64,000 bases of DNA from Pholis gunnellus. Lineage: Eukaryota > Chordata > Actinopteri > Perciformes > Pholidae. The stretch is from contig OU342804.1 of the NCBI GenBank assembly GCA_910591455.2, forward strand, positions 7,434,633 to 7,498,632, given 5' to 3'. This document shows, piece after piece, positions 1-10,860 of the stretch (the stretch's first letter is position 1; each line of letters starts with the position of its first letter). Below the pieces are notes generated by a model that saw only the letters and a list, made by a program, of their open reading frames with translations, searched no databases and had not been told where the DNA came from. The position numbers and the translations under genes were made by a program.

Positions 1-1134
1 TGACAGTTCATCAAGAAAATGCTTCATAATTTACTCGACGTTTGCGTGCCTTTGAATCCTAATGTGAAACCACTGCTGGCTTGATTAACTCATCGTTTTA
101 AAAAGGGATTACGCATCAAAATAAAAGAACAAATGTGTCATCCTGAAACGTAATCACAGTCTTGTAGTTCCTGGCAGAAATCTCTGTTGACCTTTTGCAC
201 ACATTATATTTGATTATGTAAATGTGGCGGAGACACACTGAGGTCCTTTTGATCTTGTGCAACAATAAAAATATCTTTTGTATTTCCAACAGAAAACGCT
301 TGTGTCAAACTCTCATTCTTGACATTAAAATGCAAACGGCATTCATCGTTCAGCTGTTCTCTTCTGATGAGAGAAAACAAAACAAGTTTACACAGAACAG
401 AAAATCGAATTAAATTGAAATAATTTTGGAGTTTATGAGTGGACACAGACGCACACAAAACGTAAGTTTATATTTGTCACATGTTAATAACCTGAAAGCT
501 GCTTGTTCCTGTGGTACGTTGCTGAATCCTGATATTCCAGCCTTTTATTATGTCACATCAAAACCATAAACGTGACAGAAACCACTTTCAGTTCTTTGCT
601 TTTGAAAGTCTTTCCTGATGGTGACAGCTTAATAACTTCTTCTAACTGTCCTGGATGTCTCCTTGATCATTTCCCTTTTTGAATTATGGTCCAGAAAGTG
701 TTTTGCCGCCGTCAAAAAAAAATCAGTTTGGGAAGAATCTGGACTGGTTGGCACAATAATTCAAAGCTATTATATTTGCTGTTGCCTGTTTGTCCCAAAG
801 GCAAATAAAAGATAAACAAACACCACATAATAATAGAGAGGGTTTTTTTAGCCACTGTCACTCAAACATGTTGTAGTCATCCAAAGCAACAACACGAGCC
901 ATAATGTGACGTATTTCTTTGGATCTAATTCAGCTTCCTCATGACTCAAACGCAGCCGCTAATGTTCAAGGAAATCAAGGTTTTACGTGTGCAAACAAAC
1001 TGAAAGCGTGAACAGAAACTTCTGCGGTAACTCAGCTGTCACCACACAAATGTCAACATCTTTAATTCGAACAATGGATCAGTGTAAAAGCTCCACGTTG
1101 TGGTTTTACAACACATTTACTGTACGGTTTGGTC
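1..1134. other. no gene seen
   Basis: AT-rich sequence; 84- and 63-residue ORFs near 204-458 overlap on opposite strands and show no domain. Confidence 0.5.
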
Positions 1135-1480
1135 TGAGCCCCTAATTACCTCCTCCAAGGAGGTTATATTTCCAGTTTGGTCAGTTTTTATGTTTGTCAG
1201 CAGGATTACGGTAAAACATAGCCCGATTTTCATGAAACTTGGTGGAAAGATGAAGCATTGGCCAAGCAAGAACCCATGGAATTTGGGAGCGGATCCGGAT
1301 CACAAGGCAGATACTTTCCTTAACTTTGTGAGATGGGGTATTTGGTTTGTGGCTAACCATGATCTCAGCGGCCGCAGCTGTTTTTCAGCAGATAAACTCT
1401 GCTGTGTGACTGTACGCTACCTGTCCAGCACCAGGCGACACACAAACAGGGTTTCCAACCGGATTTTGTGAGGCTTTGGT
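1135..1480 (+). repeat. dispersed repeat with CCTCCAAGGAGGTTAT head
   Basis: It begins with the near-palindromic CCTCCAAGGAGG head and continues with 'gattttcatgaaacttggtg' and 'ttgtgagatggggtattt', a decayed copy of a widespread animal repeat. The long ORF over it (1100-1471) is a by-product. Confidence 0.55.
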
Positions 1481-3579
1481 GGGTGGACCGCCGACCCCTC
1501 TCTAGTTTAATGCATCAATCTAGCGCACTAGTCCAAGCAGGTGAAGGAGTCCACCATCTATATCTGCAGGGAGTACGATGCGGCCCTCTGTGTCATTGTA
1601 GAACTTCTGTCAGGAATGGCACAGCTAAAATTTTAGACAAAGGATGAATACGGACTTTACCAAAATGGATGTAATATTTGATCTGTGTCAGCTGCAATGT
1701 TCACCAAGGCTTACAATAACATATTCAAAAAACAAAAGTCTTGCTCAATAATGCTATGTGTGATTTGAATAAATATCGGAGATTGTTTTTCTTTAGTATT
1801 TTTGGTCAAATAACTATTTATACATTCATCACTGCAGTGCACATATTCTGACAGCCCAGTTTGTCATGGAAAAAAATAACATGATTGTGCATTAAAGTGT
1901 TGAGGTTCTACATCCATTATTACAAAGGGAGATCAGGCAAACTACAAAGAGGAAACAATGTCTTTGACCTGAGAGGAATAAACTCAGTGTGCGCTAGCTG
2001 CCCGCCGCCAAACGACCGACAAACTTAACAACTAGCTGGTGAAGAAATTCGACTATGGAGGGATTTTTTTCAGGAGTTGGTGGAGACCAAACCAGAGCTA
2101 AAAGGAGAGTAATTCTAGAGTAATTCGACTTTCATTCAGGGGACAAAAACACCACTCCAAATACATGCACATGCCTTTTATAAGGTCAAATCAGGTCAGA
2201 GTTCTTCTTCTCCCTAGCGGCAACAAACAGACAAACAAACAATGATTGCAGCTTTAATGATAAATTAATTGAATATGAGAAAATGACACAAGTAATCTGA
2301 GGTGTTTACACGGCCATTTCTGCTGTGTTATTAGCTTGAATAATTAAAAGGTCACACAAACGCGTCCTTTGGCTTCACGCAGAGAATGACCTTTCTATTG
2401 GCCGCACACCAGCGCTGTTTACATGCACCTTCGTCATCCTGTAACTGAGTCTTTCAGCGTCCATTAATGAACCAGATTATTCTTGTGCCGACCTCAGTGT
2501 GCATCGGGCCCCAGACACAACACCTCACCAGAAAGAGGAGGAAAAGGCATGCAGTCATCAGATTTGTAATTTGAAGAAATGCTTATCCTGTACAAGAAGG
2601 CTTTTGGGCTGAAATCCAAAATGTACTTTTGATGCCATAAAATATTTTGCACACATTAAGGAAAATGAATTTGAAAGGAGAAAGATGCTTCTATGTCACA
2701 GTGACTCAGTTTGTATCACAGTGATGTAGGCATCTTCCTCAGTTTTCTCATGACAGGATGAAAAATGTGACATATGTTTGAAACTCAAAACTGGTCAGCC
2801 TTTTACTGCTAACGACAATAAGTTGGCACGGTTCCTTTTCTTATTTTATATCTGTATTTTACTCTTCTGCCTCCCCACTTTCCACTGTCACGATTACAAC
2901 ACATATCTTCTTGAAAGATCTTGAAAATCAAAGAAACCTTGTGAGCTGCTTTTCTGATGTTAAAGATAGTCACGAGGAAAAAGAAAGCCAGGAAACCCTA
3001 AAATAGGATCACAAAGCCTTCTATGATTATTCATAATGAAAAGTTTATAAGCTGCAGCGTATATGCATTTTGAGCCTGCGTTCCTTATGAAGGCCATGAG
3101 GCTGATATGAATACAGCAAAGTGCATGGAAAAAAGGCTTTTCAAACTGTGTTAGAGTGCATTTCCTAAAACCTCTTGAACATCACAGACCTGCTGATGGG
3201 CCAGTGAGCAAACACAATGCATCTGTATTGTAAGGATAATGCATGCATCATCATCACTGCTTTACAGGAATGCTTAAAAGCAAGCAATTCAAATGCATGA
3301 GACAAACAGATGCAGAGGCTGTTGGTAAAGTGTGCTAGTCCAGATTTCAGATTACATTTTATGCCTGTAGGCTACTTTGTTCCCTAGTACACCTGTCCAA
3401 CTGGTTAAATAGTGACACTATAATACCGCAGGCTGTTCTTGAAAGCACCATTTTTTTGGCTGCAGCGAAACACTGTTCAAACAAATAGAGCTAAATGTGA
3501 AAACATCTCCGGCGAAACCGAATATGTTGGACATGTACATGAAATGAAACACCTCTAATATTGCTCTCTTTTGACAACC
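1481..3579. other. no gene seen; possible regulatory stretch at 2290-2530
   Basis: No coding signal. The part at 2290-2530 ('cattaatgaaccagattatt', 'gtgcatcgggccccagacac') is less AT-rich, repeat-free and enhancer-like, but cannot be confirmed by eye. Confidence 0.35.
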
Positions 3580-3895
3580 TTAAAGGTGCAGTGTGTAGGA
3601 TTCGGTGAGATCTAGCAGTGAGTTTGCAGATTGCAACCAACGGAAACTTCTCCCATTTGGCAAGCATGTTGGACGAGAAAACCTATCGAGAGCCAATGTT
3701 TGGTTTGTCAGTTCTGGGCTAATGTAGACAGAATTGTGGCTGGCTGTGTATGTCGATATAAACGACTCATTCTAAGGTAATGAAGACACTACGATTCTTA
3801 CTTCCAGGTAATTAAACACTAAAGAAAACATACTTATTAATATTGTATTGTATTTCAGCCAATAGACCCCTAAATACTAAACACAGATCCTTTAA
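3580..3895. mobile_element. TTAA-bounded non-autonomous DNA element
   Basis: A 316-base unit bounded by TTAA on both sides. The left end reads TTAAAGGTGCAGTGTGTAGG and the right end, inverted, TTAAAGGATCTGTGTTTAGT, so the termini are imperfect inverted repeats. There is no coding capacity. I recognise it as a common dispersed family of percomorph genomes. TTAA flanks suggest piggyBac-type mobilisation, which is inference. Confidence 0.7.
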
Positions 3896-4240
3896 AACTA
3901 CAAATCCTCTGAGAATCATTACTGTCTGTGTGAGGCTGTAGCCGTCTCAAAGTATGGCTGCCCACGAGTCTACCCTTTACTTCATTATAAGCCCATGCAG
4001 TTTGGGGCAAAAACCATGCAGTTTTTTTTTGCATGTAAATGTTATTTTCACCTATTATAAAAACGGTATATTTAAATGTCTAATTTAACATTTTTGGAAT
4101 TGCATAAGTGTGGTGAAACTGAGACTCTTGCGGATCCTTTGAGCCCAGTTTATTCATGCGTGATGATTTTCGTCTCCATAGTAGCCATTTCATTGTAGTG
4201 AGAATTCTTTTTTTAACTTGACCTCACTGTATAAACTCAC

Positions 4241-4392
4241 CTTGTTGCGACATCTAGGATAATCACAGCCTCGTGAAACTTTACAACCACAAAGTAGAGA
4301 CAGAGGGCATTCAGCAGAGATATGCTGACAATGAGGAACAAAAGTAATTCTTGCAGAAACCTCCAAATATCAAAGGTTTTTGACATCATTTT
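4241..4392 (-). other. unassigned exon-like ORF with a membrane-type segment
   Basis: On the - strand a 152-base open segment runs from an AG (…CTGCAG) to a strong donor CAAG|GTGAGT. It encodes 50 residues starting KMMSKTFDIWRFLQEL, with a 20-odd residue hydrophobic stretch (LLLFLIVSISLLNALCLYFV), then KFHEAVIILDVAT. Entry phase is 0 and the last two bases are a partial codon. The polypyrimidine tract before the acceptor is weak. I do not recognise the protein, and it does not resemble ANO3, the gene expected on this strand. It may be a lone exon of an unrecognised gene, a fossil, or chance. Confidence 0.2.
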
Positions 4393-6284
4393 CTGCAGTG
4401 TTCTTCAAGGTCTTGGTGTCCTAATGTGGTATTTTTGGAGGAAATAAAAAAAAATAAAATGATTGAGTGGTAAAAAAAGAAAAGTTCCATTTAGCACCAA
4501 ACCTGTGTAACAAATGGTATCAACCCAACAACAACAACTTATGAGACATAATAGAGCATGGAAATAGCCATCATATACTTCCATCATAATGGGATAGGTT
4601 CACAATTTATTTTATTAATCAATACATTTTTATTTCTGATTTATGGCTATAAAACATTGACACACAGCACTGAGCTGCATCTCAAATTAATCTTCAGGTT
4701 CCCAGCTGTCAGATGATGTACACCACGTCTATGGTGAAAATACTGTTGCTCTGTTATCTCCGCCCCAAAGATCCCCTGTCCCGCCATGAAGACGACAACA
4801 ATGGGTCTATGTTAATCTCTACGTGTTGAAGGAAAAAACCCGTAGGTTAAGGCGTTTTTAAAAAGGTATTATAAAATGCCAGGCAGTGGTTTCAAAATAA
4901 CTAAAATAAGATTGTGTACAGTGTGCATCTAAGAGTTAAAGATATCAAGGCAGAGACATTCAGCTTTCTATGCTGCCTTCTGGGTCTCACCGCTTTTCTG
5001 CCAAACACAAACCTGAGGAAGATAATTCAACTCTGACAGTGAAGCATTCTCCCCAGACATGCAGGAAATACATCCGGGCACACCGACACCTGCACACACA
5101 GACACACACACAAAGAGTGTTTTCTAAGAGGGTATCATGAAGGCCTTTTTGTGGACTCGCGGTAACGTAACAGTTGGACACAGACTGTAACCAAGCCCAG
5201 AGAGAACGCTCAAAGCACAGGAATATATAAAGCCACAACCTGGCTCTGTCTGAAAAAACCCAGCTTGACAACATTTATTTCCGTGGCTAACCTGAAGCCA
5301 TGTTCTTTAGTTAAAACGATGAGGTTTTCTAGATCTAAATCGACACACGTTCCCTGGATTGAGCCCCTCCTGAGAGGGATGTGCCAGGCAGCCGCGGTTC
5401 AAAAGTCACAAGCATGTTATCGAACAGAGAACACCTCGAGTGTGATTACATGTTGTTCCCTGAGATGAATGTGTTTCCTAGAGGCAATTTACTGCTAAAT
5501 TTCATTTTCACTGACTCTGAGTCAAAAGCCATTAAAACCTCCAGAGGAAACCACGCATGGATTTGACTTTACAACTGAGGAAATAAAACGAGAGCAGGCA
5601 CAGTGTGAGTTTTTTCATTACTTTTCTCCAAAGATTTGCAAAGTGATTGTGTTCAGACTGAGTCACAGAATCTCTAGCATACAGGGAAAACACTCATCAA
5701 ATCTAATGTTTATCCGCAGCATCTGAGAGCGTCATTTACTGAACTTACTGAAAAAAAAGGAAATCATTTCTATTCTGCACATGAAACTTTAATTCAACAT
5801 TACCGTTGTGTAATTGCTAAGTAAATTAAAACGACTGTAAACTGACAGAGAAAACAGGAAAACGTTGTGTTTTATGGAAATATCACAGACGCACACAAAC
5901 ATCCTCAGAGCGAACAGCTTCTGTCTGTTTGAGTCTAATCAGAGTGAATTAACCTTAAATACAACAATAGCTCAAAGGATGTTTTGTAAGATTCATATTC
6001 ACAGTGCACAACCCATTATAGCATTTATGCTGTTACATGTTCCCTCTCGCAGCCATTTCCCAAATTAACTCTGTCTGATAACCACAGCGGTGTTTTCCAC
6101 GTAATCATGAACGAGGAAGTATAAAGACTGTAAAAGCGACACAGGGCAAGGGTTGAGGTGGATGTGTGCAACAGACAGCGATCTTTTCCTTCAGCCAGGA
6201 GATCGCTGTCAGTTCCCCGTGTGAAACGAGAAGTCAGTGTTGATTTATTTGTCACGTAGCTTCAGTAAAGTCACTTCTGTAATT
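4393..6284. other. no gene seen
   Basis: Short ORFs on both strands without domains; a small CA-rich stretch near 5090-5115. Confidence 0.5.
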
Positions 6285-6500
6285 GTTTTAACCCAAACTA
6301 GAATCTAGTTTCTGAACCTAGCTAAGTCGTTTTGTTGCCTAAACCTAACTAAGTTGTTTCCTGAGAAGAAGGAAGTTTATTCTGAAAAGACTATACTCAT
6401 GTAAGGAGCGGAAACTGACACATGTTGCTGGCTTCGTAGGAAAATGCACAGAAAATGAGGAGAAACTCTTTGTCAGACGTCATACGAACCCTAGTATGAG
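6285..6500 (+). repeat. repeat family B fragment
   Basis: Contains 'gttttgttgcctaaacctaa' and 'ctaagttgtttcctgagaag', matching the middle part of family B elsewhere in the window (13380-13440, 48960-49020). Borders uncertain. Confidence 0.5.
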
Positions 6501-6582
6501 GATATGTTGTTTAACGAGATACCAGAGTGAGCATCATTAATGGTGCAACAGAAAAAATAATATCCCTGAATTCTCAAACTGA

Positions 6583-6584
<2 letters not shown>

Positions 6585-6617
<33 letters not shown>
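6585..6617. repeat. (AT)n microsatellite
   Basis: About 16 tandem AT units. Confidence 0.95.
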
Positions 6618-6620
<3 letters not shown>

Positions 6621-7379
6621 GTGTTTTTGAGTGAAGACCTCATAAATATGACATGTTTCCTCATGATTTTCTAGATTGTCAATTTACTCTACATCATCTG
6701 TTTCACTACATGCAGTCGGTTTGATTCTATGTGAGCTATTCTGCATGCGACCATGCAAACAGCATATTGTGATTCAACATCAAATGGAACTTTTTTTAAA
6801 ACATGAACACACGGATGAATGAGAGAATCCTGTGTCTCATGTGCGTGAATGAGCAATACGTATGAATGAGTAAATGAATGATCCCGATATATTTAAAGGG
6901 CAAACCCTATTTCCACCCTCATTATTCATTCTACTACAAGTCTTTTTTTTTTTAACGAAGCAGGCTCCTGACTGAATTTATTTACGTACATGCATCTCCG
7001 GTACGTGACGCTCGTTAAATCCTCCAGATGAAAAGGACGCATGCTTCCTTTCATTTATCCCAGAAAACACACCATCCTTTAGGGGAAGAGAGGCGGTACT
7101 GTACGGTCTGATGATTCAATGCCTTTTCTTTTCAGTCCGTCTGTTTTGAATAAAAGCATATTTCCCATTGTGTGTTTTGTGAAAACATTTTTATCTGCAT
7201 GCTGCACATTATTAAGATTTAATTAATAGGTTAAGATGGATTCAATACAAACCTTATTTGTTCATGTTTTACTCCATTTTGGAAAAATAAATATCAAGGA
7301 TAAAGCTTCTCAATTTGAAGTAGCTACAGCTTTCAATAGAATCACACAAATGACTAAAACCAAATATGCAAATATGCTC
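6618..7379. other. no gene seen
   Basis: AT-rich, no recognisable element apart from a T10 run near 6944. Confidence 0.45.
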
Positions 7380-7765
7380 TCTATCATAAACTTAGTGTGA
7401 TTGCTGCAAGCAATTTTTGGAGTTTTGGAGCAATTCTGTCTCACTCAAGTATCATTGCATTTCTGTACCTCATGAGGGCTGTTTTATGTTATGACTTCAT
7501 GAACCGTCAGGCGTAAGGAAAAACAATATTGCACATTTAGTTTTGCTGATTTTGGCTCATATTTCATCTAGTCTTCACCAAACTTGGTACATTCTAATTT
7601 CAGATAACCCCAAACAAAAAACATGAGTTTGTGTTTGAGTATTACTTACCGTTTGTCTGTATTTGGCTACCAAACCTTTAAAGGCTTGGCGGGATGCATT
7701 AAACAGGCCATAACTCTTGCTATGTCCTAAATCTCATACAATTCTACCAACAGGGGGCGCTACAG
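7380..7765 (+). repeat. dispersed repeat ending in a GGGGGCGCTACAG motif
   Basis: It contains 'cttcaccaaacttggtac', 'ggccataactcttgctatgt' and the terminal 'cagggggcgctacag', phrases I associate with a dispersed teleost repeat. It directly abuts the family A copy at 7779. Exact borders are unclear. Confidence 0.45.
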
Positions 7766-7778
7766 TAACAGTAAAACC

Positions 7779-8225
7779 ATAGACTGAATATATAAAAGTG
7801 GATATAGTCATCGTGACGTCACCCATTGGTTTGTGGACTGCCGTTTTAAAGCTTTGATTTCGTCGTCGCCATCTAGGAATATGGCCGTCACCATTTTGTT
7901 TTGAAAAAATGTACAAAAATAAACCATATTTGGAATGAGGAGGAGTGACGTAAGAGGTAGAGACACCGTATACGGCTCTGGTAGCGGCAGCGAACTGTCA
8001 ATCACTGTAAGCCCGCCCTAAAGCATCCCCTGCTTTATGGTCTGTTTGACTCTAAATGGACCATAATGTACTAAATGAACATCATGCTGTATTGAAGAAG
8101 ACTTGAAACTAGAGATTGAGACCATAAACTCATGTTTACAATGTTTACTGAGGAAATAAATCAAGAGAGAAGTAGAGTCATTTTCTCAGAGACTTCTATA
8201 CATATATTTTTGCGACACATTTTCT
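7779..8225 (+). repeat. repeat family A, copy 1 (near full length)
   Basis: It starts 'catagactgaatatataaaa', continues with 'cacccattggtttgtggact', 'ccatatttggaatgaggagg', 'ctgtttgactctaaatggac' and 'gaccataaactcatgtttac', and ends near 'gagacttctatacat'. The same phrases recur in the same order at 50906, 52465 and, inverted, at 36560-36715, which defines the family from this window alone. No protein is encoded. Confidence 0.75.
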
Positions 8226-10139
8226 TCAGGAAATGCAAATATTCTGGTTGTAGGTCTTGTTTATCTTTTACTAATAGAAGTCACCAAAGTCAGAAATGTA
8301 CAATAATAATACCAACACATATGGGCTTTAATTTAACTCTTTGCTATGCTAATATTTCTTCTGTCTCACCCTAATGTTTATTACCAGCACTCAATTTTAT
8401 TTTCTTTAATTGTCCTTTCCTGAAAACTACAAGCTTTTATACAATTATAAAAATGTTGAAAAACATCATAAAACACCGAGGCCTAGTGTAGTTTTGTCAG
8501 ATATTCTCTCATCACTGTGGTGGTCCCTGTTTACATCTTTTATTTTTTACCCCATGCAATTTTCCACTTAGGTCAAGTAAAAGTGGTCTTCAAAGGAAAA
8601 TGGGTGGATCATTTTCTGCACGCTAATTTGAATCCCCACCATCACTGTAATCCTGATAATGACCTCGTTATGACTTCAGCTCTACAGATTGAGATCCTCT
8701 GTCACTGCAGTGTCACTGCCAAAAACTAAACAAAAACTAAACTAAGCGGACATGAAACTTGAATCAGTTTTCATAAATGTGCTATGTTGCTGTTATGAAG
8801 CTCTTCATAATGTATTTACCGGGGGTTTCTAAGTGCCCCACTTTTTTACTTTTTCATGGCTTTTGAACACCTTTGCTTCACACCAAAGTCTGAGGCCTGT
8901 TTATCCTCCATTCAAGATGTAGACACTTCCATTATTCACGTCCCTGATGAGGCTACACGATCCCATTAGCTCCGAACACTGGCAGGCCACGTGAGGTGCC
9001 AGCGACAAGCTGTGTGTGAGGAACTTTGTGTGCTTCAGTGACAGTGAGCCTCATTTATGGCAGCGGAACAGTTGAACTCCAAACGATGACACCGTCGCTG
9101 CTCTATTTAGGATGAATGTCATTTGGTTTACGATAACAACACGGACGTCTCTCTGGGCATGAATGGGAAGGTTTTTGTGGAGCAGTCCTGAAGTCAGAGA
9201 CTTCAACCGAGAATACTGAGGTTATTTTATTCAGATATTTTCATTTTATTTGGTCTTTATTATGGTAAATTGGATTACATTTATATGGTGCTTTGGTCCA
9301 ACATGCTTTACATTTTGCTTTACAAGGAGGAGCAACATCTCCAACCCTGTAAACTGGAAAGATTTCACATTCTACAAATTAGATTGTACACATGGGTATA
9401 TTATTAGCTGATTACAGTGTTTTTATTACTTAATCTGTTTTAATTTTCACAATGGTTCGGCCAATAAAAGAATAAAAAAGTAAATAAAGAAAGGGTTTGG
9501 CATTTCTCCCCAGGATTTTAATTCATGAGAGCGTGGAGAAAGCACTGAAACAAGCTTGGACGGCAAAATTGACTGATTGATCGATTAACTAATAAATAAA
9601 ATGTAAACAAATTGAAAGGATTGAAAAACAATATGGGTTTCTGGTCAAAGAGTCAAGAGTGCCAGAAAGAGATTTAAGGGAACCAATGACTTAAGCATTT
9701 CTAAATTCCTGGTCAAGAGTGTAAAAACCAAATTGAAATGTGACATACAAAAATAATTTAGTCGACGAACACATATGACAAAGGAAAGTGTGTTGTGCGT
9801 TTGTCAGACTGAGGACATTTTGACATGTCACAATAACAAGGAACACAATAACAAAATAATGGTGGCTGAATTCCATTTAGTTTCAGGCTCCTGTTGTTGT
9901 GCATGCTGGCTCACGGTCACACTGTTGTGGTTTACTGGGACACCTGACCACAATGGAGCCATTGTTAGTGTTATTAGTGACACCTGTTCCCCCCCAAAAA
10001 AACAGTCCTGTTCTCACATCTACTGAATGTTGAAGTTCTCTTTTGAGACTCATATTTTTGTTACTTTCAGATTCATCAGCAAAACAAGTCCAACCAGCCC
10101 TCGCTCTTAACTCACAGAAGCACATCGGCTTTGAGTGCC
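8226..10139. other. no gene seen (apart from a SINE/LINE tail)
   Basis: AT-rich intergenic or intronic sequence; ORFs are short and domain-free. Confidence 0.45.
9243..9335 (-). repeat. SINE/LINE 3' tail fragment
   Basis: Inverted, it reads as a tail of the type 'aagcaccatataaatgtaat' followed by 'ccaatttacc', a common 3' end of fish SINEs and their LINE partners ('gcgctatataaatgcagtcc'). Only the tail is present. Confidence 0.5.
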
Positions 10140-10860
10140 ACTTCATCCTTCGCCCTGGTCCGCTCTGACCGAGCGGCTGCGTGACTCAGTTAACAGAGGA
10201 ATGAGGCCGAGAAGAGAAACAAAGAAAAAAAACAATCCCGACTCGCTTGACGCACCAGTACCTGTGCGTTCACAAAGTCCCACGTCACTCGGTAGCCTGA
10301 TATAGACCACGAGACAAAAAGGGCGTGGATGAAACCCGAGCTCGCCAGCTTCCTTTCTGTTGCCATGACGACGGCAGCCGTTTTCAGCGCCTCGGTGAGA
10401 ATAACAAATAAACGAAACAAAAAAAAAAACATAATAGAGCTCAGAGGGCCTGTGGCTAGAGGCTCCGCCCACTGGGGGAATTAACAGATCTAACCTGGCA
10501 ACGCCGGCAACCTGGCAACCCCTTAAATGAATATAATCAAATTTGTAACAATTTAGATGGTTACAAATGAATCCCCCTCTGTTGACCACTTAGTCCTTTC
10601 CATCCCGGCCCGGTGTGGCCTTTTCACAGCGACTGCAACTGGATGTGGTTTCAGGGCGTGTTGCTGCTGCTGGCAGGTGTAGAAGCAGGTTGAGCAGGTT
10701 GTTCCCTGAATGCCACTCTGTTGAGCCCTCCTCCTCCTCCTCCTCCTCCTCCTCCTCGTCTCTCCGGGGCAGACTGCTGATTCATTCTCACACGTTGGCA
10801 GCTCAGAGGAGATTTAGTTGCACCTGTTCTCATCTGATATAGCCTAAGAATAAGGTAAGG
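10140..10860 (+). promoter_or_regulatory. candidate muc15 promoter and 5' noncoding exon
   Basis: This block has more CpG than its AT-rich surroundings, a GC-box-like GGCTCCGCCC near 10461 and three closely spaced GGCAAC motifs at 10497, 10506 and 10514. It ends in a good + strand donor (TAAG|GTAAGG, exon end 10854). The next acceptor that leads into coding sequence on this strand is at 15775, so a noncoding first exon ending at 10854 would fit muc15. There is no transcript evidence. A second donor-like site follows a short + strand ORF at about 10331-10398. Confidence 0.35.
10728..10757. repeat. (CTC)n microsatellite
   Basis: About ten tandem CTC/TCC triplets inside the candidate 5' exon of muc15. 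Confidence 0.9.

Noticed and set aside
10143..10589. 148-residue - strand ORF
   Set aside because: Open because the block is GC-richer; composition odd (FFFFVSLL runs), no domain, overlapping alternative frames.
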